Of a stretch of DNA of 48,190 nt, positions 16,408-27,144 are shown one piece after another (position 1 is the first letter of the stretch; the number at the start of each line of letters is the position of its first letter). The notes under the pieces were generated by a model that was given only the letters and a program-made list of their open reading frames with translations, had not been told where the DNA came from and did no database searches. The DNA comes from a virus. The stretch is taken from positions 1-48,190 of IMG/VR virus record IMGVR_UViG_3300045110_000015. One strand, written 5' to 3'. A program made the position numbers and the translations under genes.

Positions 16408-16734
16408 TCACCCCACCTGTACTGTCAGTCTGTCGATGAGTGAGTCAATAAGGTCTGGCATTTCTGAGATGAGAATGGTAGCCCGTGGTTCCTGTGCTTG
16501 CACTATCGAAACCACGTCGCTGCTGACAATCGGTTGTTCCAAAAGCTCCAACGTTGGGAAGCCGAACTGCGGCGCATCATTCCTGAAACCAATAGGAGTG
16601 CGCACGATAGCCTCCACACAGTTGGCGATATCTTCAAACGAGTTCTGTTCAGCAACGACAGCACTCTTGTTGATTCCTGTACTACCGCTAAATCTAAACG
16701 GTAGGTCGAAGTGTGGATTAAGCATCAGACTCAT
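16408..16734 (-). CDS. gp25/W-like baseplate protein
   Basis: 108 residues from ATG 16734; ATG 16725 is an alternative, and neither has a strong ribosome-binding site because both sit inside the end of the previous gene. NCVEAIVRTPIGFRNDAPQFG resembles the conserved core of gp25/W baseplate proteins, and the next gene is J. It would nucleate sheath assembly at the baseplate. Confidence 0.75.
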   Translation of the reverse strand: MSLMLNPHFDLPFRFSGSTGINKSAVVAEQNSFEDIANCVEAIVRTPIGFRNDAPQFGFPTLELLEQPIVSSDVVSIVQAQEPRATILISEMPDLIDSLIDRLTVQVG

Positions 16735-16942
16735 CGGGCGCGGCTGGGGTTTCCAAAGGCGGCACAGGAAGGGGTGCTGATGCCATTGCACCAATCTGTG
16801 CTGATGCATTCATGGTAATCGAAATCATATCCTTTTCAGGATCACCACCGACTGCATCCAATATCCTCTGTGCAGTTTCGTCGGCGGTGTATTCGTAACT
16901 TTCATCACCTGCCGTGAAATTGATCGACACGTTGATATTCAT
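16718..16942 (-). CDS. Hypothetical 74-aa acidic protein
   Basis: ATG preceded by AAGGAGAG. A strand-rich N-terminal half (NINVSINFTAG) is followed by a Pro/Ala/Glu-rich tail. It lies between the fibre genes and the gp25-like gene and overlaps the latter. No family recognised. Confidence 0.55.
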   Translation of the reverse strand: MNINVSINFTAGDESYEYTADETAQRILDAVGGDPEKDMISITMNASAQIGAMASAPLPVPPLETPAAPDESDA

Positions 16943-16951
16943 CTTCTCTCC

Positions 16952-17758
16952 TTATGTGTATGTTGCAGCCAGAAATGAGATTGGAGACAAAGTGAGAAAC
17001 TGATTACCTCCACCGTTTTGAACAATTGCGCCACTTCCCTGCACATCTACACGACCTATCCCATTGTCAGTATTGACAGGGAAGATATGCGATCCTCCTG
17101 CTGGTGTATACCCAGCTGGAAGATAGGCTATAAGTCCTGAGCCACCCTGAATGAGTCCATCCAAATGGACTACATTGGAACCATCCTTCCAGAATGTGGC
17201 ACCAGCAAATCCTCCTCCGTAATTGCCCCATCCATTTGTAAGTCCCAAACCTTGTTGATATTCACACATGCCTTGACGAACCCAAGGTTGCCAAGCGCCA
17301 CCTGAAGAGTAGCGTACCCATGAAATTACAGGAGTAGTCTGCATTGTCCAACAAATCTGTGTTGCCCAGCCACCATTCTGGTGTGTCATGTGCATTACAA
17401 ACAACCAGTCGCCACGTCCACCTGGAGCGTTGCCTAATGCTGCTCCGTTGTACCAACCGCTATCAGTGATGGCGTTCAAATCAGCGTTGTTCCAAACAGC
17501 CGTCAATCTGCTGATCGGGCCGTTCTGAGGTAGATCTGCTTGTGTGATGCCAGCCCAAACAGCCGCACCACCCACACCCTTAATCCATTGTCCATTTACG
17601 ACTGGTGTTGGAAGTCCTGGCCCTGCTGGGCCTGTAGCGCCTGCTGGGCCTGTTGGGCCTTGTGGCCCTACTATTCCAGGCCCAAGAGGTACCCACTGTG
17701 TTGTAGCAGGATCGGGCGTTGCTTGCGCTTCAACGTGTGGTTGATCGTTACTACTCAC
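16952..17758 (-). CDS. Collagen-like tail fibre with knob domain
   Basis: 268 residues. The N-terminus (PHVEAQATPDPATTQWVP) is shared with the next fibre gene. It is followed by a short Gly-X-Y collagen-like run at about residues 30-48, the shared module [16 protein letters not shown], then a pyocin-knob-like region (ADLNAITDSGWYNG, residues 90-170) and a Gly-rich tip (DGLIQGGSGLIAYLP). GTG start overlaps the upstream stop. This is a likely host-receptor fibre. Confidence 0.75.
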   Translation of the reverse strand: MSSNDQPHVEAQATPDPATTQWVPLGPGIVGPQGPTGPAGATGPAGPGLPTPVVNGQWIKGVGGAAVWAGITQADLPQNGPISRLTAVWNNADLNAITDSGWYNGAALGNAPGGRGDWLFVMHMTHQNGGWATQICWTMQTTPVISWVRYSSGGAWQPWVRQGMCEYQQGLGLTNGWGNYGGGFAGATFWKDGSNVVHLDGLIQGGSGLIAYLPAGYTPAGGSHIFPVNTDNGIGRVDVQGSGAIVQNGGGNQFLTLSPISFLAATYT

Positions 17759-19005
17759 GATACCCTTATAGGCCAGACAGACATTGATCGTCTCCTAAAC
17801 TGAGAGTTACCACCATTCAACGACTTGTATTTCATCACCAGCGCAACAGCAGTAAAACCCGTCCTTGACATAAGCCGTGAGCAGTAGACAGTAGAACCCA
17901 TCACGGCTGTAGATGCATTATTGAAGGTAATGCTGTCGTTGTCGTTCGCCGCGATTGCACCTATATCGTAGGAGATACGAGCGATATCGGATGGAGCCGC
18001 AGAGACATCTACACCGAGCGAGATGAGATAATCACCCGGCCTTGGTAGCGTGATTGAAGGGCCAGGAGTTGCTATTGCCACGTAGGTCGTGCTCGTAGTG
18101 CTCTCCAAGGCATCAACGCTACTTGATACTGGAGAGCCACCAATGAACTCCCACTTGTAGGCGCTCGTTGAAGTTGCGTTGTAACGAAATCTCCACTGAT
18201 ACGACGGATTCGTAGTGGAGTCAACGAAGATGGTTTCTTGTCCATTGGCCGGTGATGCTGGTAATGTGGTGCCATACCCAGGAGCGGTCGCAGCAGGAGT
18301 GCCAGGTACGCCCTGTGGCCCAGTTGGGCCAGCAGCACCTTCTATTTTCATCATTGAAAACTCTGGTGACCACTGACCCGTTGGCCCTACACCACCGCTG
18401 AGCACGTCGAGGTTCCCACCTGAATCCTGGTAGGCAAGCAGTTCTAGATAATCACCAGCCACAAGATCAACTACTTGTGCTCCACTAACAGCAGGAGAAG
18501 ATGCCATCACCGCAGTTTTGAAATACCCCAATGAGCCTGTGCCGTTCAAGCGGGGAAATACGTACCGTTGCACGCCACCAGCGGCTTGCGCGAACGCAGC
18601 GGTGGCGGTGACGACATATTTGCCAGCTGTACGACATGTCAATCGCGAGGTGTTAGTAACAGTGTCATGAATGTTGTCGGTGTCGAAGCGCTCGCTGTCG
18701 AAAGTGAGCACCGTCTCAACTCCGGTGGGAATCGTTTGATTCGTACTGCGAGAAACGTGACAACCAGGAGTAGTTGTTACTGGTAGTAGCGCCCAAGGAA
18801 CGGGTGCTGTACTTGTGGGAGCTACACACAAGTACGCGATTCCATTGTAGATAGTAATGTCACCGTCGTAGTAGTTCGTAGCTGCAACGAAATCACCACG
18901 ATACCTGAAGTCAGGCATAGGCCCAGGCCCGACTGGTACCCAATTGGTAGTAGCCGGATTAGGCGAAGCCTGAGCCTCAACATGTGGTGTATCGTTACTA
19001 CTCAT
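17755..19005 (-). CDS. Tail fibre with jelly-roll-like domains
   Basis: 416 residues. It carries the shared N-terminal PHVEAQASPNPATTNWVP, a carbohydrate-binding-module-like strip (YYDGDITIYNGIAYLC), a TNF/C1q-like middle (TIPTGVETVLTFDSE, about residues 90-200), a very short collagen-like run (GPTGPQGVPG), the shared YQWRFRYNATSTSAYKWEF module and a second jelly-roll-like C-terminus. It is probably a trimeric fibre protein. Modules recur in neighbouring genes. Confidence 0.7.
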   Translation of the reverse strand: MSSNDTPHVEAQASPNPATTNWVPVGPGPMPDFRYRGDFVAATNYYDGDITIYNGIAYLCVAPTSTAPVPWALLPVTTTPGCHVSRSTNQTIPTGVETVLTFDSERFDTDNIHDTVTNTSRLTCRTAGKYVVTATAAFAQAAGGVQRYVFPRLNGTGSLGYFKTAVMASSPAVSGAQVVDLVAGDYLELLAYQDSGGNLDVLSGGVGPTGQWSPEFSMMKIEGAAGPTGPQGVPGTPAATAPGYGTTLPASPANGQETIFVDSTTNPSYQWRFRYNATSTSAYKWEFIGGSPVSSSVDALESTTSTTYVAIATPGPSITLPRPGDYLISLGVDVSAAPSDIARISYDIGAIAANDNDSITFNNASTAVMGSTVYCSRLMSRTGFTAVALVMKYKSLNGGNSQFRRRSMSVWPIRVS

Positions 19006-19946
19006 TGTACCCGCCTCGGTGTGAGAGTGACGATGTTGTTCCCGAAAGTAACGCTGTTGCCCTGGTCTGACCGAACCTCAATCTGTAGTACCGTTCCGGC
19101 AGAGAACGGCGCCTGTGAAGCGCCAACTGTCGGGTATGTCGTGTAGTTGCCTGTCGAGCCAGACCCAACGCTGACTACGTTTACCTCACCTGTTCCGTTC
19201 CATAGTGCGACGGTCAGGATGAATGCGCTAATCGGCCCACCTTGCATTTGTGTTGACCAGTCAACAATGTAGTCACCCGTTCTAGGAACGGTCACGCCCG
19301 CGCCGCCTGGAATCAAAGTGCTCGATGAGGGGAACGTGACGTTGATTCCACCGAGGACAATGCTCTTGTACGGTGCCCCACCTATAAACTCCCATTTGTA
19401 CGGGCTGATCGACGCAGCGTTGTATCGAAACCTCCACTTCCATTGAGGGTTCGTGGTTGAATCAACGAGGATTGCTTCCTGTCCGTCGTAAGGACTAGCA
19501 GGAAAAGTTGTTGCATATGGAATGTTTGCTACATCTGCTGGAGTGATCGGACTCCATACCATTCCACCTGCTACACCTTTGAGCCACTGGCCGTTTACTA
19601 CTGGAGGTATTTGTACCCAAACTCCTGGTGACCACGGAGCAGGTGTGACACCCAATGTACCTTCTTTTACACACTGATATGTGTAACCGTCTGGCCCTAC
19701 AACGTAGTCACCATCGTGATAAGTTGTGCCTGCTGCGTAGTCACCACGATACGTGATGCTTGCGCCACCACCACTACCACCAGTAGGTGGTGCCCAAGTT
19801 GGAGCAGCACCATCTGTTGTGACTGTTAGAACTTTACTAGCTTGACCAGCAGTTGGTGGAAGTGCTGGCCCCTGCACAGGAACCCACTTTGTCAAAGCAG
19901 GATCAGGTGCAGTTTGCGGATCTACTGTTACGTCTGTTTCACTCAT
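19002..19946 (-). CDS. Tail fibre protein sharing modules with neighbours
   Basis: The start is ATG 19946, preceded by AGAGGA; a longer frame to 20012 lacks support. The 314 residues contain the [18 protein letters not shown] module also present in the 20013 gene, VVNGQWLKGVAGGMVW shared with two fibres, and KWRFRYNAASISPYKWEF shared with the 17755 gene. The C-terminal 120 residues look like a jelly-roll tip. It is likely a product of duplication and domain exchange. Confidence 0.7.
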   Translation of the reverse strand: MSETDVTVDPQTAPDPALTKWVPVQGPALPPTAGQASKVLTVTTDGAAPTWAPPTGGSGGGASITYRGDYAAGTTYHDGDYVVGPDGYTYQCVKEGTLGVTPAPWSPGVWVQIPPVVNGQWLKGVAGGMVWSPITPADVANIPYATTFPASPYDGQEAILVDSTTNPQWKWRFRYNAASISPYKWEFIGGAPYKSIVLGGINVTFPSSSTLIPGGAGVTVPRTGDYIVDWSTQMQGGPISAFILTVALWNGTGEVNVVSVGSGSTGNYTTYPTVGASQAPFSAGTVLQIEVRSDQGNSVTFGNNIVTLTPRRVQ

Positions 19947-20012
19947 AATCAATCCTCTATGATCCAGGTCACGCCTGTCACTCAGGGACAGCCAGTGGGT
20001 TGATTGTGTCAC

Positions 20013-22076
20013 TCATATCTTTGTAAATCTAATAAATGTGGGTGGTGTTGCGAGGCTCGTCCCAGCCCCCGCAGTTATGGTGGCCGTCCCGGCGATGTCC
20101 ATCGCGCCGAGCGTATAAGTGTGTGACCCAGCTGTTGGCGTGAAGCGAATCCACCCGGTCATCGGGATTTGAAGCTGAGCCGTAGCCGTCCCAGCCTGGA
20201 TCGCCTTGAAGAACCTGGTGATCTGCGTCCCACCCTCGTACAGTCCAACTCTGGTTTCTGAACCTGCCCCAACAGCAAGACATCCCATAAATGCGTGTGC
20301 AAGAACGGGGCCACCGTCGAACGTGCGAGCAGGGCAAGTAATGATCGTCGTCGGGGCCGACTCGTTTGTCGAGGGTATGGTAGTCGTACCAACCGTCAAC
20401 TGATCGTAGCCTAGCTCAGTTCCGGGTGCTATTGCTGGCTCAGCAGTTACTTGTGTCCAGTGTGGACTACCAGTCGAGTCGTAGATGAACTCGACTACAT
20501 CAGCGGAGTTGAGTGTTAGATCAGCGCTCTTGTTGAGCCAGAAATTCGTTCCGCTCCCACCCGCCATATTGTGGCGAATCACGGTAGGCGAGCCACCACT
20601 CAGGCGGATGACGAGCCTCGTTCCAGCACCGGCGGGTGGTGTGCCATATGAACGAATGCTCGACCCAGTGTTGACAGGTGCACACTCGTCGAACACGGTA
20701 TGAGCACCGAGTCCAGGCCATGGAAGATCAATGTTCGCCCCAGTAAGTAGCGCGCCCGAGCCAGCTTTCACTCCAATGCCAGAGACGTCTGTAGCAGTGA
20801 TAGGTGCCCATACTGCTGCACCACCTACACCCTTAATCCACTGACCATTTACTACAGGCTGTGGAATGCCCCATTGCCATGATCCAGACCACGGAGATGG
20901 TGTAACACCTACAGTTCCTTCTGCAACACACTGGTAAGTTATGCCGTCAGGGCCAACAACATAATCACCATCGTGATACGTGTGGGCATTGTCATACTGT
21001 CCCAAGTATGTGATCTGTGATCCACTAGCAGCAGGCGCTTGCCAAGCTGTCGCGTAATCAGTCGCGCTAGTCTTGGTAAGAATAGTTCCTGTCGTACCGC
21101 CTGCGGGTACTCCCACGCCTGCTGTACCTTGTGGCCCCTGTGAGCCTGTTGATCCTTGTGGCCCAGTATTACCTATTGGCCCCTGTGGGCCGGTCGGCCC
21201 TGGTACCGTACTGTCTGCGCCCTTTGGGCCTGTTGGCCCTTGTGGGCCTACTGCACCTTGTGGGCCTCCTGGGCCTGTTGCACCTGTATTACCTATTGGG
21301 CCTTGTGGCCCTGTGCCGCCTTGTACTCCCTGTGCTCCTGTTGCGCCTGTATCACCCTTGTCACCCTTCGGGCCTTGTGGCCCTGTCGGGCCTGGTACTG
21401 GTGCGCTTGTTGCAAGCACCGACATATCGTTGTTGTTGCCTGGAAGCCCACCACCAGTATCAACAAGCGTAACAGGGAATGATACCCAAGTACCTTGATC
21501 TACAGCAGCCTGAGTAACCTTGTATTTACCCCATCTTGTCGAGTCACCAGCTACCTGGAGATACAAGTGGTCGTCAGGCTCAATCTGAAACAACACAGCC
21601 GAGACATCCGAGTTAGCTTTGTTATCCTTTGAGATGTTGATTTGTGTGGCTGTGTTCCATGCACCAGTATTGATTCCCACACGACCAGACGCAGCAGCAG
21701 TTGTAAGTGAGGTTGTCCAGACAAACGTACCAGTGACGATTGCACCGCCACCACCAGTTGGAGGATCAACCCAAACAACTTTACCGTCTTGACCTATGGG
21801 AATCTTGCCTTCTTCAACGTATGGCAGGTTTCCCCACTTTACTACAGTCAAACGTCCGCTGTCATCCATGACAACGATGCACGCATCTCCCGTTTGTGGA
21901 AGCGTGATGTTGTCTTTTGGTGCCCACTCACAATTTTCCCACCGCAAGTCCTCACTGAGTCCAGGAACTACTACAGAAATGGTATCAGTCATATCAACCG
22001 CGTCTGTAGTAATCACGCCCTGCAATACTCTCTGAGGTACTGCTGTCGGATCTGTGGCATCACGGAGATAAGTCAT
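20013..22076 (-). CDS. Baseplate spike/fibre with long collagen-like stalk
   Basis: 687 residues. The first 85 resemble a gpV/OB-fold spike ([14 protein letters not shown], then [18 protein letters not shown]). A strand-rich domain follows, then about 100 residues of Gly-X-Y repeats (about 228-330), a carbohydrate-binding-like module ([18 protein letters not shown]), the shared [16 protein letters not shown] module and a C-terminal jelly-roll-like tip. Its start overlaps the hub stop (ATGA). The fusion suggests a central spike or side fibre attached through its own OB fold. Confidence 0.75.
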   Translation of the reverse strand: MTYLRDATDPTAVPQRVLQGVITTDAVDMTDTISVVVPGLSEDLRWENCEWAPKDNITLPQTGDACIVVMDDSGRLTVVKWGNLPYVEEGKIPIGQDGKVVWVDPPTGGGGAIVTGTFVWTTSLTTAAASGRVGINTGAWNTATQINISKDNKANSDVSAVLFQIEPDDHLYLQVAGDSTRWGKYKVTQAAVDQGTWVSFPVTLVDTGGGLPGNNNDMSVLATSAPVPGPTGPQGPKGDKGDTGATGAQGVQGGTGPQGPIGNTGATGPGGPQGAVGPQGPTGPKGADSTVPGPTGPQGPIGNTGPQGSTGSQGPQGTAGVGVPAGGTTGTILTKTSATDYATAWQAPAASGSQITYLGQYDNAHTYHDGDYVVGPDGITYQCVAEGTVGVTPSPWSGSWQWGIPQPVVNGQWIKGVGGAAVWAPITATDVSGIGVKAGSGALLTGANIDLPWPGLGAHTVFDECAPVNTGSSIRSYGTPPAGAGTRLVIRLSGGSPTVIRHNMAGGSGTNFWLNKSADLTLNSADVVEFIYDSTGSPHWTQVTAEPAIAPGTELGYDQLTVGTTTIPSTNESAPTTIITCPARTFDGGPVLAHAFMGCLAVGAGSETRVGLYEGGTQITRFFKAIQAGTATAQLQIPMTGWIRFTPTAGSHTYTLGAMDIAGTATITAGAGTSLATPPTFIRFTKI

Positions 22077-24151
22077 GTGAGGTAAGTCCTAATCATCGCT
22101 GGAACTGGAGAGCTTGCAGAATACACGCGAGGGCCGGCCTCACTACCACAGCTAGCCACCAAACCATCACCAATATTAACTGTCACATGGTGGAAGTCTG
22201 GAGGATCACCGTAGAACTGAAGATCACCAGGCTTAGCGACACTCACTTCTTTCCCATGCTTGGCTAGAGTTCCTGTGAAGCCATCACCGTTGTAGGCACT
22301 TCCATTCGGATCAGGCGCACCGGCCTCTTTGTAGCAGAGTGTGACAAACGCTGAACAGTCGAGCGCGCTGTGAGCATCTGCGCTCCATAGACTATCAGGG
22401 ATAGGACGTGCGGAACTACCGCCACCACCCTCATCACCCGGATAGTGGTAATGCCACGTCTTGTTGACTTCCACGGCTTTCTTGGCAGCTACGACAATCG
22501 CGCTGTAATCGCCAGTACCGATGTAGTTCAGATCATTCTGACCTGCCTTAGTTGAGACAGGCTTGGGAACCCACGTAGGATTAACGTCTGTCTTGTTACC
22601 ACCCTTGGGGTTAGGCTCGGGAAGCCCAGGACGCTCACGTGCTAGAGTGATAGTGGCTTGCGAGTCAAATAGGCTACGCTCGAAATCTGACACTAGCCAC
22701 CTACCATCCCACGGCCCCATATCCTCGACAACTACCAGGCGTCCAGGCGGTACCTGCCATCTACCAACGTCGGCAGTTACAGTGAGAGCAGCAGAGTCCT
22801 TGTGTTCGTAGAAGTTCCCATCTACGTTGATGATCCCATCACTCCACTCATTCATGGTGAACGCTGGTTGCTGCTTGATTAGATCATCCTCGCTGATGTA
22901 GTAGAACGTGCCGCTCACGAAAAACGCTCGCCAGTTTACATCATCTGCTAGACGCTGGATACAAGTCCAAGTGTTCTCGGGCTTGCGAATCTTCTGACCC
23001 AGGCGGTTGTCAATATTTCCACGGTAGTAGTAGAACTGACCACCGGCGCCTAGATCGTTGTACGAGCCATTTGCCTCGGCGCCAGACGTTTCAGTCAAAC
23101 CACCGACAATACCAGCAGCCGTCACAATCCTGTCAGCCCTCTCTTGGAACTGTCCATAAGCGTAGGGAGTACCGCTGATTTGAACGCCCTGACAAAGATC
23201 GTTGAGACTGACGTGTGGGTATTTCGTATCATAGTCGATTGCCTGGTTGTAGTACAGTCGTGCGGAAGTCTCGGGATTCATACGATCTTCTGTAGAACCC
23301 CAACTGTCTCGTTGCTGGAATAGTCCCACACTGTCACGATCGCCGTAGTTGACGTTGACAAGATTACTCTCATCGATAGCTGTCATAATCGCGGAGACTA
23401 TGACCTTACGATTGGCCTTCATCTGTTGACCCACACCGACAATCGTTCTGGCGTTTTGAAGCTGCTCTTTATTCAGAGCTACGTTGTCTCGCGCTACGAG
23501 CGGTGTCTTGTTTACCCACGAAGTGCTAGGAGTAGGGGCTTGCTTGCTTGCAGGATCTTGCGCGAGTCCTGCGCGTTTGTACATCGTTGCGTCAATACCT
23601 TTGCTGTCGTTGTCGTATCGTTGCAAAGGCTGGACTGTGTGGAGTTCAGGAATCACCACGGGAATCTTGAACTCTTTGACTTCCGAGATAAGACTCATGA
23701 TGAACTCTGCGCGTGTCATCTTATCACGACTCGCAACCTTCCACGAATCGTAAGAGCGCAGCACAGCGATCTCTCTATCCTCAAACGTGAGAGTCAGTTC
23801 GTCACCTGACTTGTCTACTCCCATCAGCCGGAACCATAGACCATCAACAGTCACGTCAAGCTTGTTGTACAGGTAACCTGACGTAAGCACAGCCCTGTCG
23901 TGATCGTCGAGTGTCACAGTGAGTGTGGAGGATGCGTCCATCGTGCGACTGATAGAAGCATCAGTAATGCGATCACCCACGTCAAATCTGATTTGACTAG
24001 ACAGGTAGACGGCGAGCTTGTCAATCCCGACATCAACACCCATCAACTCCTGCTGAACTGTCTTAGCTGTAACTTGAGACAGCTCTAGCTTACGGCGAGC
24101 CGATTGGGTAGTCGTGATCTTCTTGGGCTTTTCGGGGACTGTTGTGCTCAT
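22073..24151 (-). CDS. Baseplate hub with transglycosylase and NlpC/P60 domains
   Basis: 692 residues. Residues 40-175 look like a gpD/gp27-type hub barrel. Residues 245-345 hold a lysozyme-like domain (AIDESNL with Glu261, then DSVGLFQQR). Residues 390-545 return to hub-like strands ([14 protein letters not shown]). Residues 565-692 are an NlpC/P60-like peptidase with Cys599 (LDCSAF) and His654/655 (DFHHVTV). It is a virion-bound hydrolase that would open the wall during injection. Having both glycan- and peptide-cutting domains is notable. Confidence 0.85.
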   Translation of the reverse strand: MSTTVPEKPKKITTTQSARRKLELSQVTAKTVQQELMGVDVGIDKLAVYLSSQIRFDVGDRITDASISRTMDASSTLTVTLDDHDRAVLTSGYLYNKLDVTVDGLWFRLMGVDKSGDELTLTFEDREIAVLRSYDSWKVASRDKMTRAEFIMSLISEVKEFKIPVVIPELHTVQPLQRYDNDSKGIDATMYKRAGLAQDPASKQAPTPSTSWVNKTPLVARDNVALNKEQLQNARTIVGVGQQMKANRKVIVSAIMTAIDESNLVNVNYGDRDSVGLFQQRDSWGSTEDRMNPETSARLYYNQAIDYDTKYPHVSLNDLCQGVQISGTPYAYGQFQERADRIVTAAGIVGGLTETSGAEANGSYNDLGAGGQFYYYRGNIDNRLGQKIRKPENTWTCIQRLADDVNWRAFFVSGTFYYISEDDLIKQQPAFTMNEWSDGIINVDGNFYEHKDSAALTVTADVGRWQVPPGRLVVVEDMGPWDGRWLVSDFERSLFDSQATITLARERPGLPEPNPKGGNKTDVNPTWVPKPVSTKAGQNDLNYIGTGDYSAIVVAAKKAVEVNKTWHYHYPGDEGGGGSSARPIPDSLWSADAHSALDCSAFVTLCYKEAGAPDPNGSAYNGDGFTGTLAKHGKEVSVAKPGDLQFYGDPPDFHHVTVNIGDGLVASCGSEAGPRVYSASSPVPAMIRTYLT

Positions 24152-24886
24152 CTACTTTACTGGCCCTTGTGGGCCTGCTGGCCCTGGTGTACCTGGCGTA
24201 CCAATCGGGCCTACGACTGTTCCCTTGATTGGCAGATTGAATGGACTACTTGGAATGATGAGATGCTCACCAGTCTTGACAGCCTTGCTATCTCTTTTCC
24301 CGTTTGCCCGAATGATTGCATTCACCGAAGTGTTGAAATCATTGGCGATGTTTTGAAGAGTCTGCTCTGCCTTCAAGACGATAGAGACTCCACTATTGGG
24401 AGCACTCACTTGAAGAATCTTCGGCTGGATATACTGTAGCAGATGCAGAACAGCGTCCTGCCTAAGACGGTACCCAGCTCCGTGGTACTCTCCCATTCTG
24501 TCACTTGAGGTATTTGACCAGAGAACCATATCTCCCCAATCAATCCCTTCCATTACCCATGTACCACCCTTGACTGGAAGCGCCCCGTCTACAAAAACCT
24601 GCACAGGGGGTACTAGATCACCAGGTGATTGACGCATGTTGTTCAACAGAGCTACGTCATGTTCAACACTGATGTTCCTCATCCAACCGTCAAGCAGGAT
24701 AGACACGTCCATTCTATACGGGTCGTCACCATCCCACTGGACTGTTGATCTACGACGTGCTCTATTCACGACGTTGTATCTTGCGCCACCACTGACAAGC
24801 TTGGGGCTACTATCCCCGCGCCAACACATCACGCTTGCGCCGTTTGTGGCACGAATGAGATAGTATTTGTTAGCGTCTAGCTGCAT
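24152..24886 (-). CDS. LysM baseplate/tail protein with collagen-like tail
   Basis: The start is ATG 24886, overlapping the tape measure stop by 17 nt, with AGGA upstream; a TTG at 24919 is less likely. The 244 residues have a gp53/U-like core (GGTWVMEGIDWGDMVLW), a LysM domain near the C-terminus (LQNIANDFNTSVNAIIRANG) and a last 18 residues of Gly-X-Y type (TPGTPGPAGPQGP). The LysM domain usually binds peptidoglycan or joins tube to baseplate. The collagen tail may help it dock with the collagen-bearing spike. Confidence 0.75.
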   Translation of the reverse strand: MQLDANKYYLIRATNGASVMCWRGDSSPKLVSGGARYNVVNRARRRSTVQWDGDDPYRMDVSILLDGWMRNISVEHDVALLNNMRQSPGDLVPPVQVFVDGALPVKGGTWVMEGIDWGDMVLWSNTSSDRMGEYHGAGYRLRQDAVLHLLQYIQPKILQVSAPNSGVSIVLKAEQTLQNIANDFNTSVNAIIRANGKRDSKAVKTGEHLIIPSSPFNLPIKGTVVGPIGTPGTPGPAGPQGPVK

Positions 24887-27137
24887 AATCCTGGTTGGCT
24901 CTCGCCACTCCCTGTGCAAGCACTTTGCGATCCAACATTACTTGCACCACGATTGGTCTGTCATGCCCTCCGCCTTCTCTTGAATATCCAATCGGTCGTA
25001 CATCACCAAGTCTGTTGTTGGGTATCACATTTGAACCACCTGGCAGGTTCACAATCTCTGGGCCTTTCTCACCAACTATCACAGAGCCACCACCAAAGAC
25101 AGGCCCACCTTGCGCTCTCTTAGTAGCGTGAACATCAGACGTGGTAGCCCAATGAGCAGCACTACCAATGGCGTGCATTATCGAACCCAGGAATGGGATA
25201 TGACTTGGGATCTTCTTTATCCAGTGAATGACCGACTTGATTGCGCCAATCGAAGCATTGATCGCACTAGTAAAGAATCCCCAGGCTGCACCCACATCTT
25301 CAACTATCCCGATTAGGACGTTTAGACCTGGAACGAAGGACAGAAATACTTTCCAGTACCTCTGTATAATCCAGATCGAGTGGTTGACTAGATCATGGAA
25401 CCATTGCCACTTCCTGTACATCAGGATGAGTCCACCAATGACGGCACCAATTAGTAGTGGAACCCAAATCCACTCGATGTTCGCTGCGACGAATAGCCAT
25501 ACTGCTGATGTTGCACCGGCAAACAACGGGACTAGTGCGCCTACTTCAGTACCAAGTTGTGCAATAGCAAGTCTCAGTCCACCTGCCTTGAATACAGCAG
25601 AGACACGTCCCATTGATGCAGCAAATCTAGAAGCTGCTACTGCATCAAACACTTTGGAGAGGGGCCTTGACAACGCTGCGAGTGCTCCGACGTTTTGTGG
25701 CACTTCTTTCTCCATACTTCGAGCGGCACCACCAGTCAATACAACTGGGCCTTCGTATGTACTTACAGTCTTTGTGGCGTTGGCCCACTTCCTCCATTTA
25801 CTGATTAGACCTACTCCACCTTCTGTACCCAACAGAAGGTCTTGAAGCTTCATAACTGCCGTAACTGCGATAATTGCGCCACGGAGTCCGTACATCGTTG
25901 CTCTAACAAGATCGACTACCACGCGATAGCTGCCCCAAAGGGTAGTACCGATGATAATGAAACCAGCCAGAATACCCAGCCCAATACCAAGCGCCTTAGC
26001 TGCCAGATGATTGGCACCGAAGAGACTACCCATGTAATCGAGTGGCCTCAGTAGAAGCTGGATACTCTTGAGCAACACCCCAAGGAAGATGATTACCGTC
26101 TTTAGGGTTGTGCTAAACGTGATGAACAGGTTGATGAGGATATGGGTATTCGGAGATAGCTGTCTATCCATTGCAGTAGCTACCTCCAGCAGAGTCACTG
26201 GCTTACCATGCTCTGACATTTTACCCAACTCAGCGTTGACTCCGGTAATCTTCTTTTGAATCAAAGCGAAGATACCAGTTGATTGGCTAGCACCGCCAAT
26301 CGCCATACCGGAGGCTTGAGCAATGTAGTCCTTGAGTGAGCTAGCTGCTCCACCCAGCGTGAGGTTTGCCTGCCTGAACGCTGCGCCAGCAATACCTGGC
26401 GTACTCTTAGAATACTTGATGAGCGCCATGAGTACGTCACGTGCAGGAATACCCGCTTTGCCGATGTTCTGCAACTGCTCCGATGTCAGCCCAAGTTCCT
26501 TTTGTAGAGCAGGCTGTAGCTGTAGACCGTCGCGAGCAAGCTGCAATACAGCCTGTCCTGTCAGATGTCCCACGTTAGCCATGTGCGTGAGTGCCGTTGA
26601 AACTCTGGTGAGTGATGCTGGCGTCACCCTACCTGTTGCTGAGAGGTTATCGGTGATAGCCAGGATCGTGTCATTCAGAGTTCCGATACTCACGTGGAAC
26701 GGCTTGAATCCAATGTACATCTGACGGAACGCTTGCGTGACGTCTTTGACCTGGAACGGCGTCTTAGCTGCAATCAGGAACAAGCTTTGCAGCTCTGCAT
26801 TTAGAACTCTCTGAGGCTTGATTACTTGGTTCAACGCGACGTTGGCAGATTGCATCGCGTTGTTATACGCAAAGCCCATCTTGACAACTTCTGCCGTGAG
26901 TCCAATAGCACCTAGCGTAGTGTAGAACATCGCACGTCTTGCTGTGAACAACAACTGGTTCTGCAAGAACGAACGTTTGTTGGTTTCCGCCATCGCCCTA
27001 CCAAGCTGCTGATTAGCGGCAGCGTTGGCTTTTGTAGCTAGCCCAGCCTTCTCCATTTCGGCGCGGTACTTCGGCCCACCAAGCAGGTAGAGTTTGACTA
27101 GGATCTGTTGTGTAGATGAGAGACTACCGAATCCCAT
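24870..27137 (-). CDS. Tape measure protein
   Basis: 755 residues, the longest gene in the late operon, placed after the tail chaperones. Residues 85-330 resemble the tape-measure domain (AAKTPFQVKDVTQAFRQMY). Residues 335-425 and 535-640 hold hydrophobic segments (LGIGLGILAGFIIIGTTLWG). It sets tail length; at the usual 1.5 angstrom per residue this gives a tail of about 110 nm (inference). Confidence 0.9.
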   Translation of the reverse strand: MGFGSLSSTQQILVKLYLLGGPKYRAEMEKAGLATKANAAANQQLGRAMAETNKRSFLQNQLLFTARRAMFYTTLGAIGLTAEVVKMGFAYNNAMQSANVALNQVIKPQRVLNAELQSLFLIAAKTPFQVKDVTQAFRQMYIGFKPFHVSIGTLNDTILAITDNLSATGRVTPASLTRVSTALTHMANVGHLTGQAVLQLARDGLQLQPALQKELGLTSEQLQNIGKAGIPARDVLMALIKYSKSTPGIAGAAFRQANLTLGGAASSLKDYIAQASGMAIGGASQSTGIFALIQKKITGVNAELGKMSEHGKPVTLLEVATAMDRQLSPNTHILINLFITFSTTLKTVIIFLGVLLKSIQLLLRPLDYMGSLFGANHLAAKALGIGLGILAGFIIIGTTLWGSYRVVVDLVRATMYGLRGAIIAVTAVMKLQDLLLGTEGGVGLISKWRKWANATKTVSTYEGPVVLTGGAARSMEKEVPQNVGALAALSRPLSKVFDAVAASRFAASMGRVSAVFKAGGLRLAIAQLGTEVGALVPLFAGATSAVWLFVAANIEWIWVPLLIGAVIGGLILMYRKWQWFHDLVNHSIWIIQRYWKVFLSFVPGLNVLIGIVEDVGAAWGFFTSAINASIGAIKSVIHWIKKIPSHIPFLGSIMHAIGSAAHWATTSDVHATKRAQGGPVFGGGSVIVGEKGPEIVNLPGGSNVIPNNRLGDVRPIGYSREGGGHDRPIVVQVMLDRKVLAQGVARANQDYAARR

Positions 27138-27144
27138 TGCTCTC

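Noticed and set aside
21073-21498. Plus-strand Gly/Pro-rich frame in the spike gene
   Set aside because: Mirror of the collagen repeat on the coding strand.
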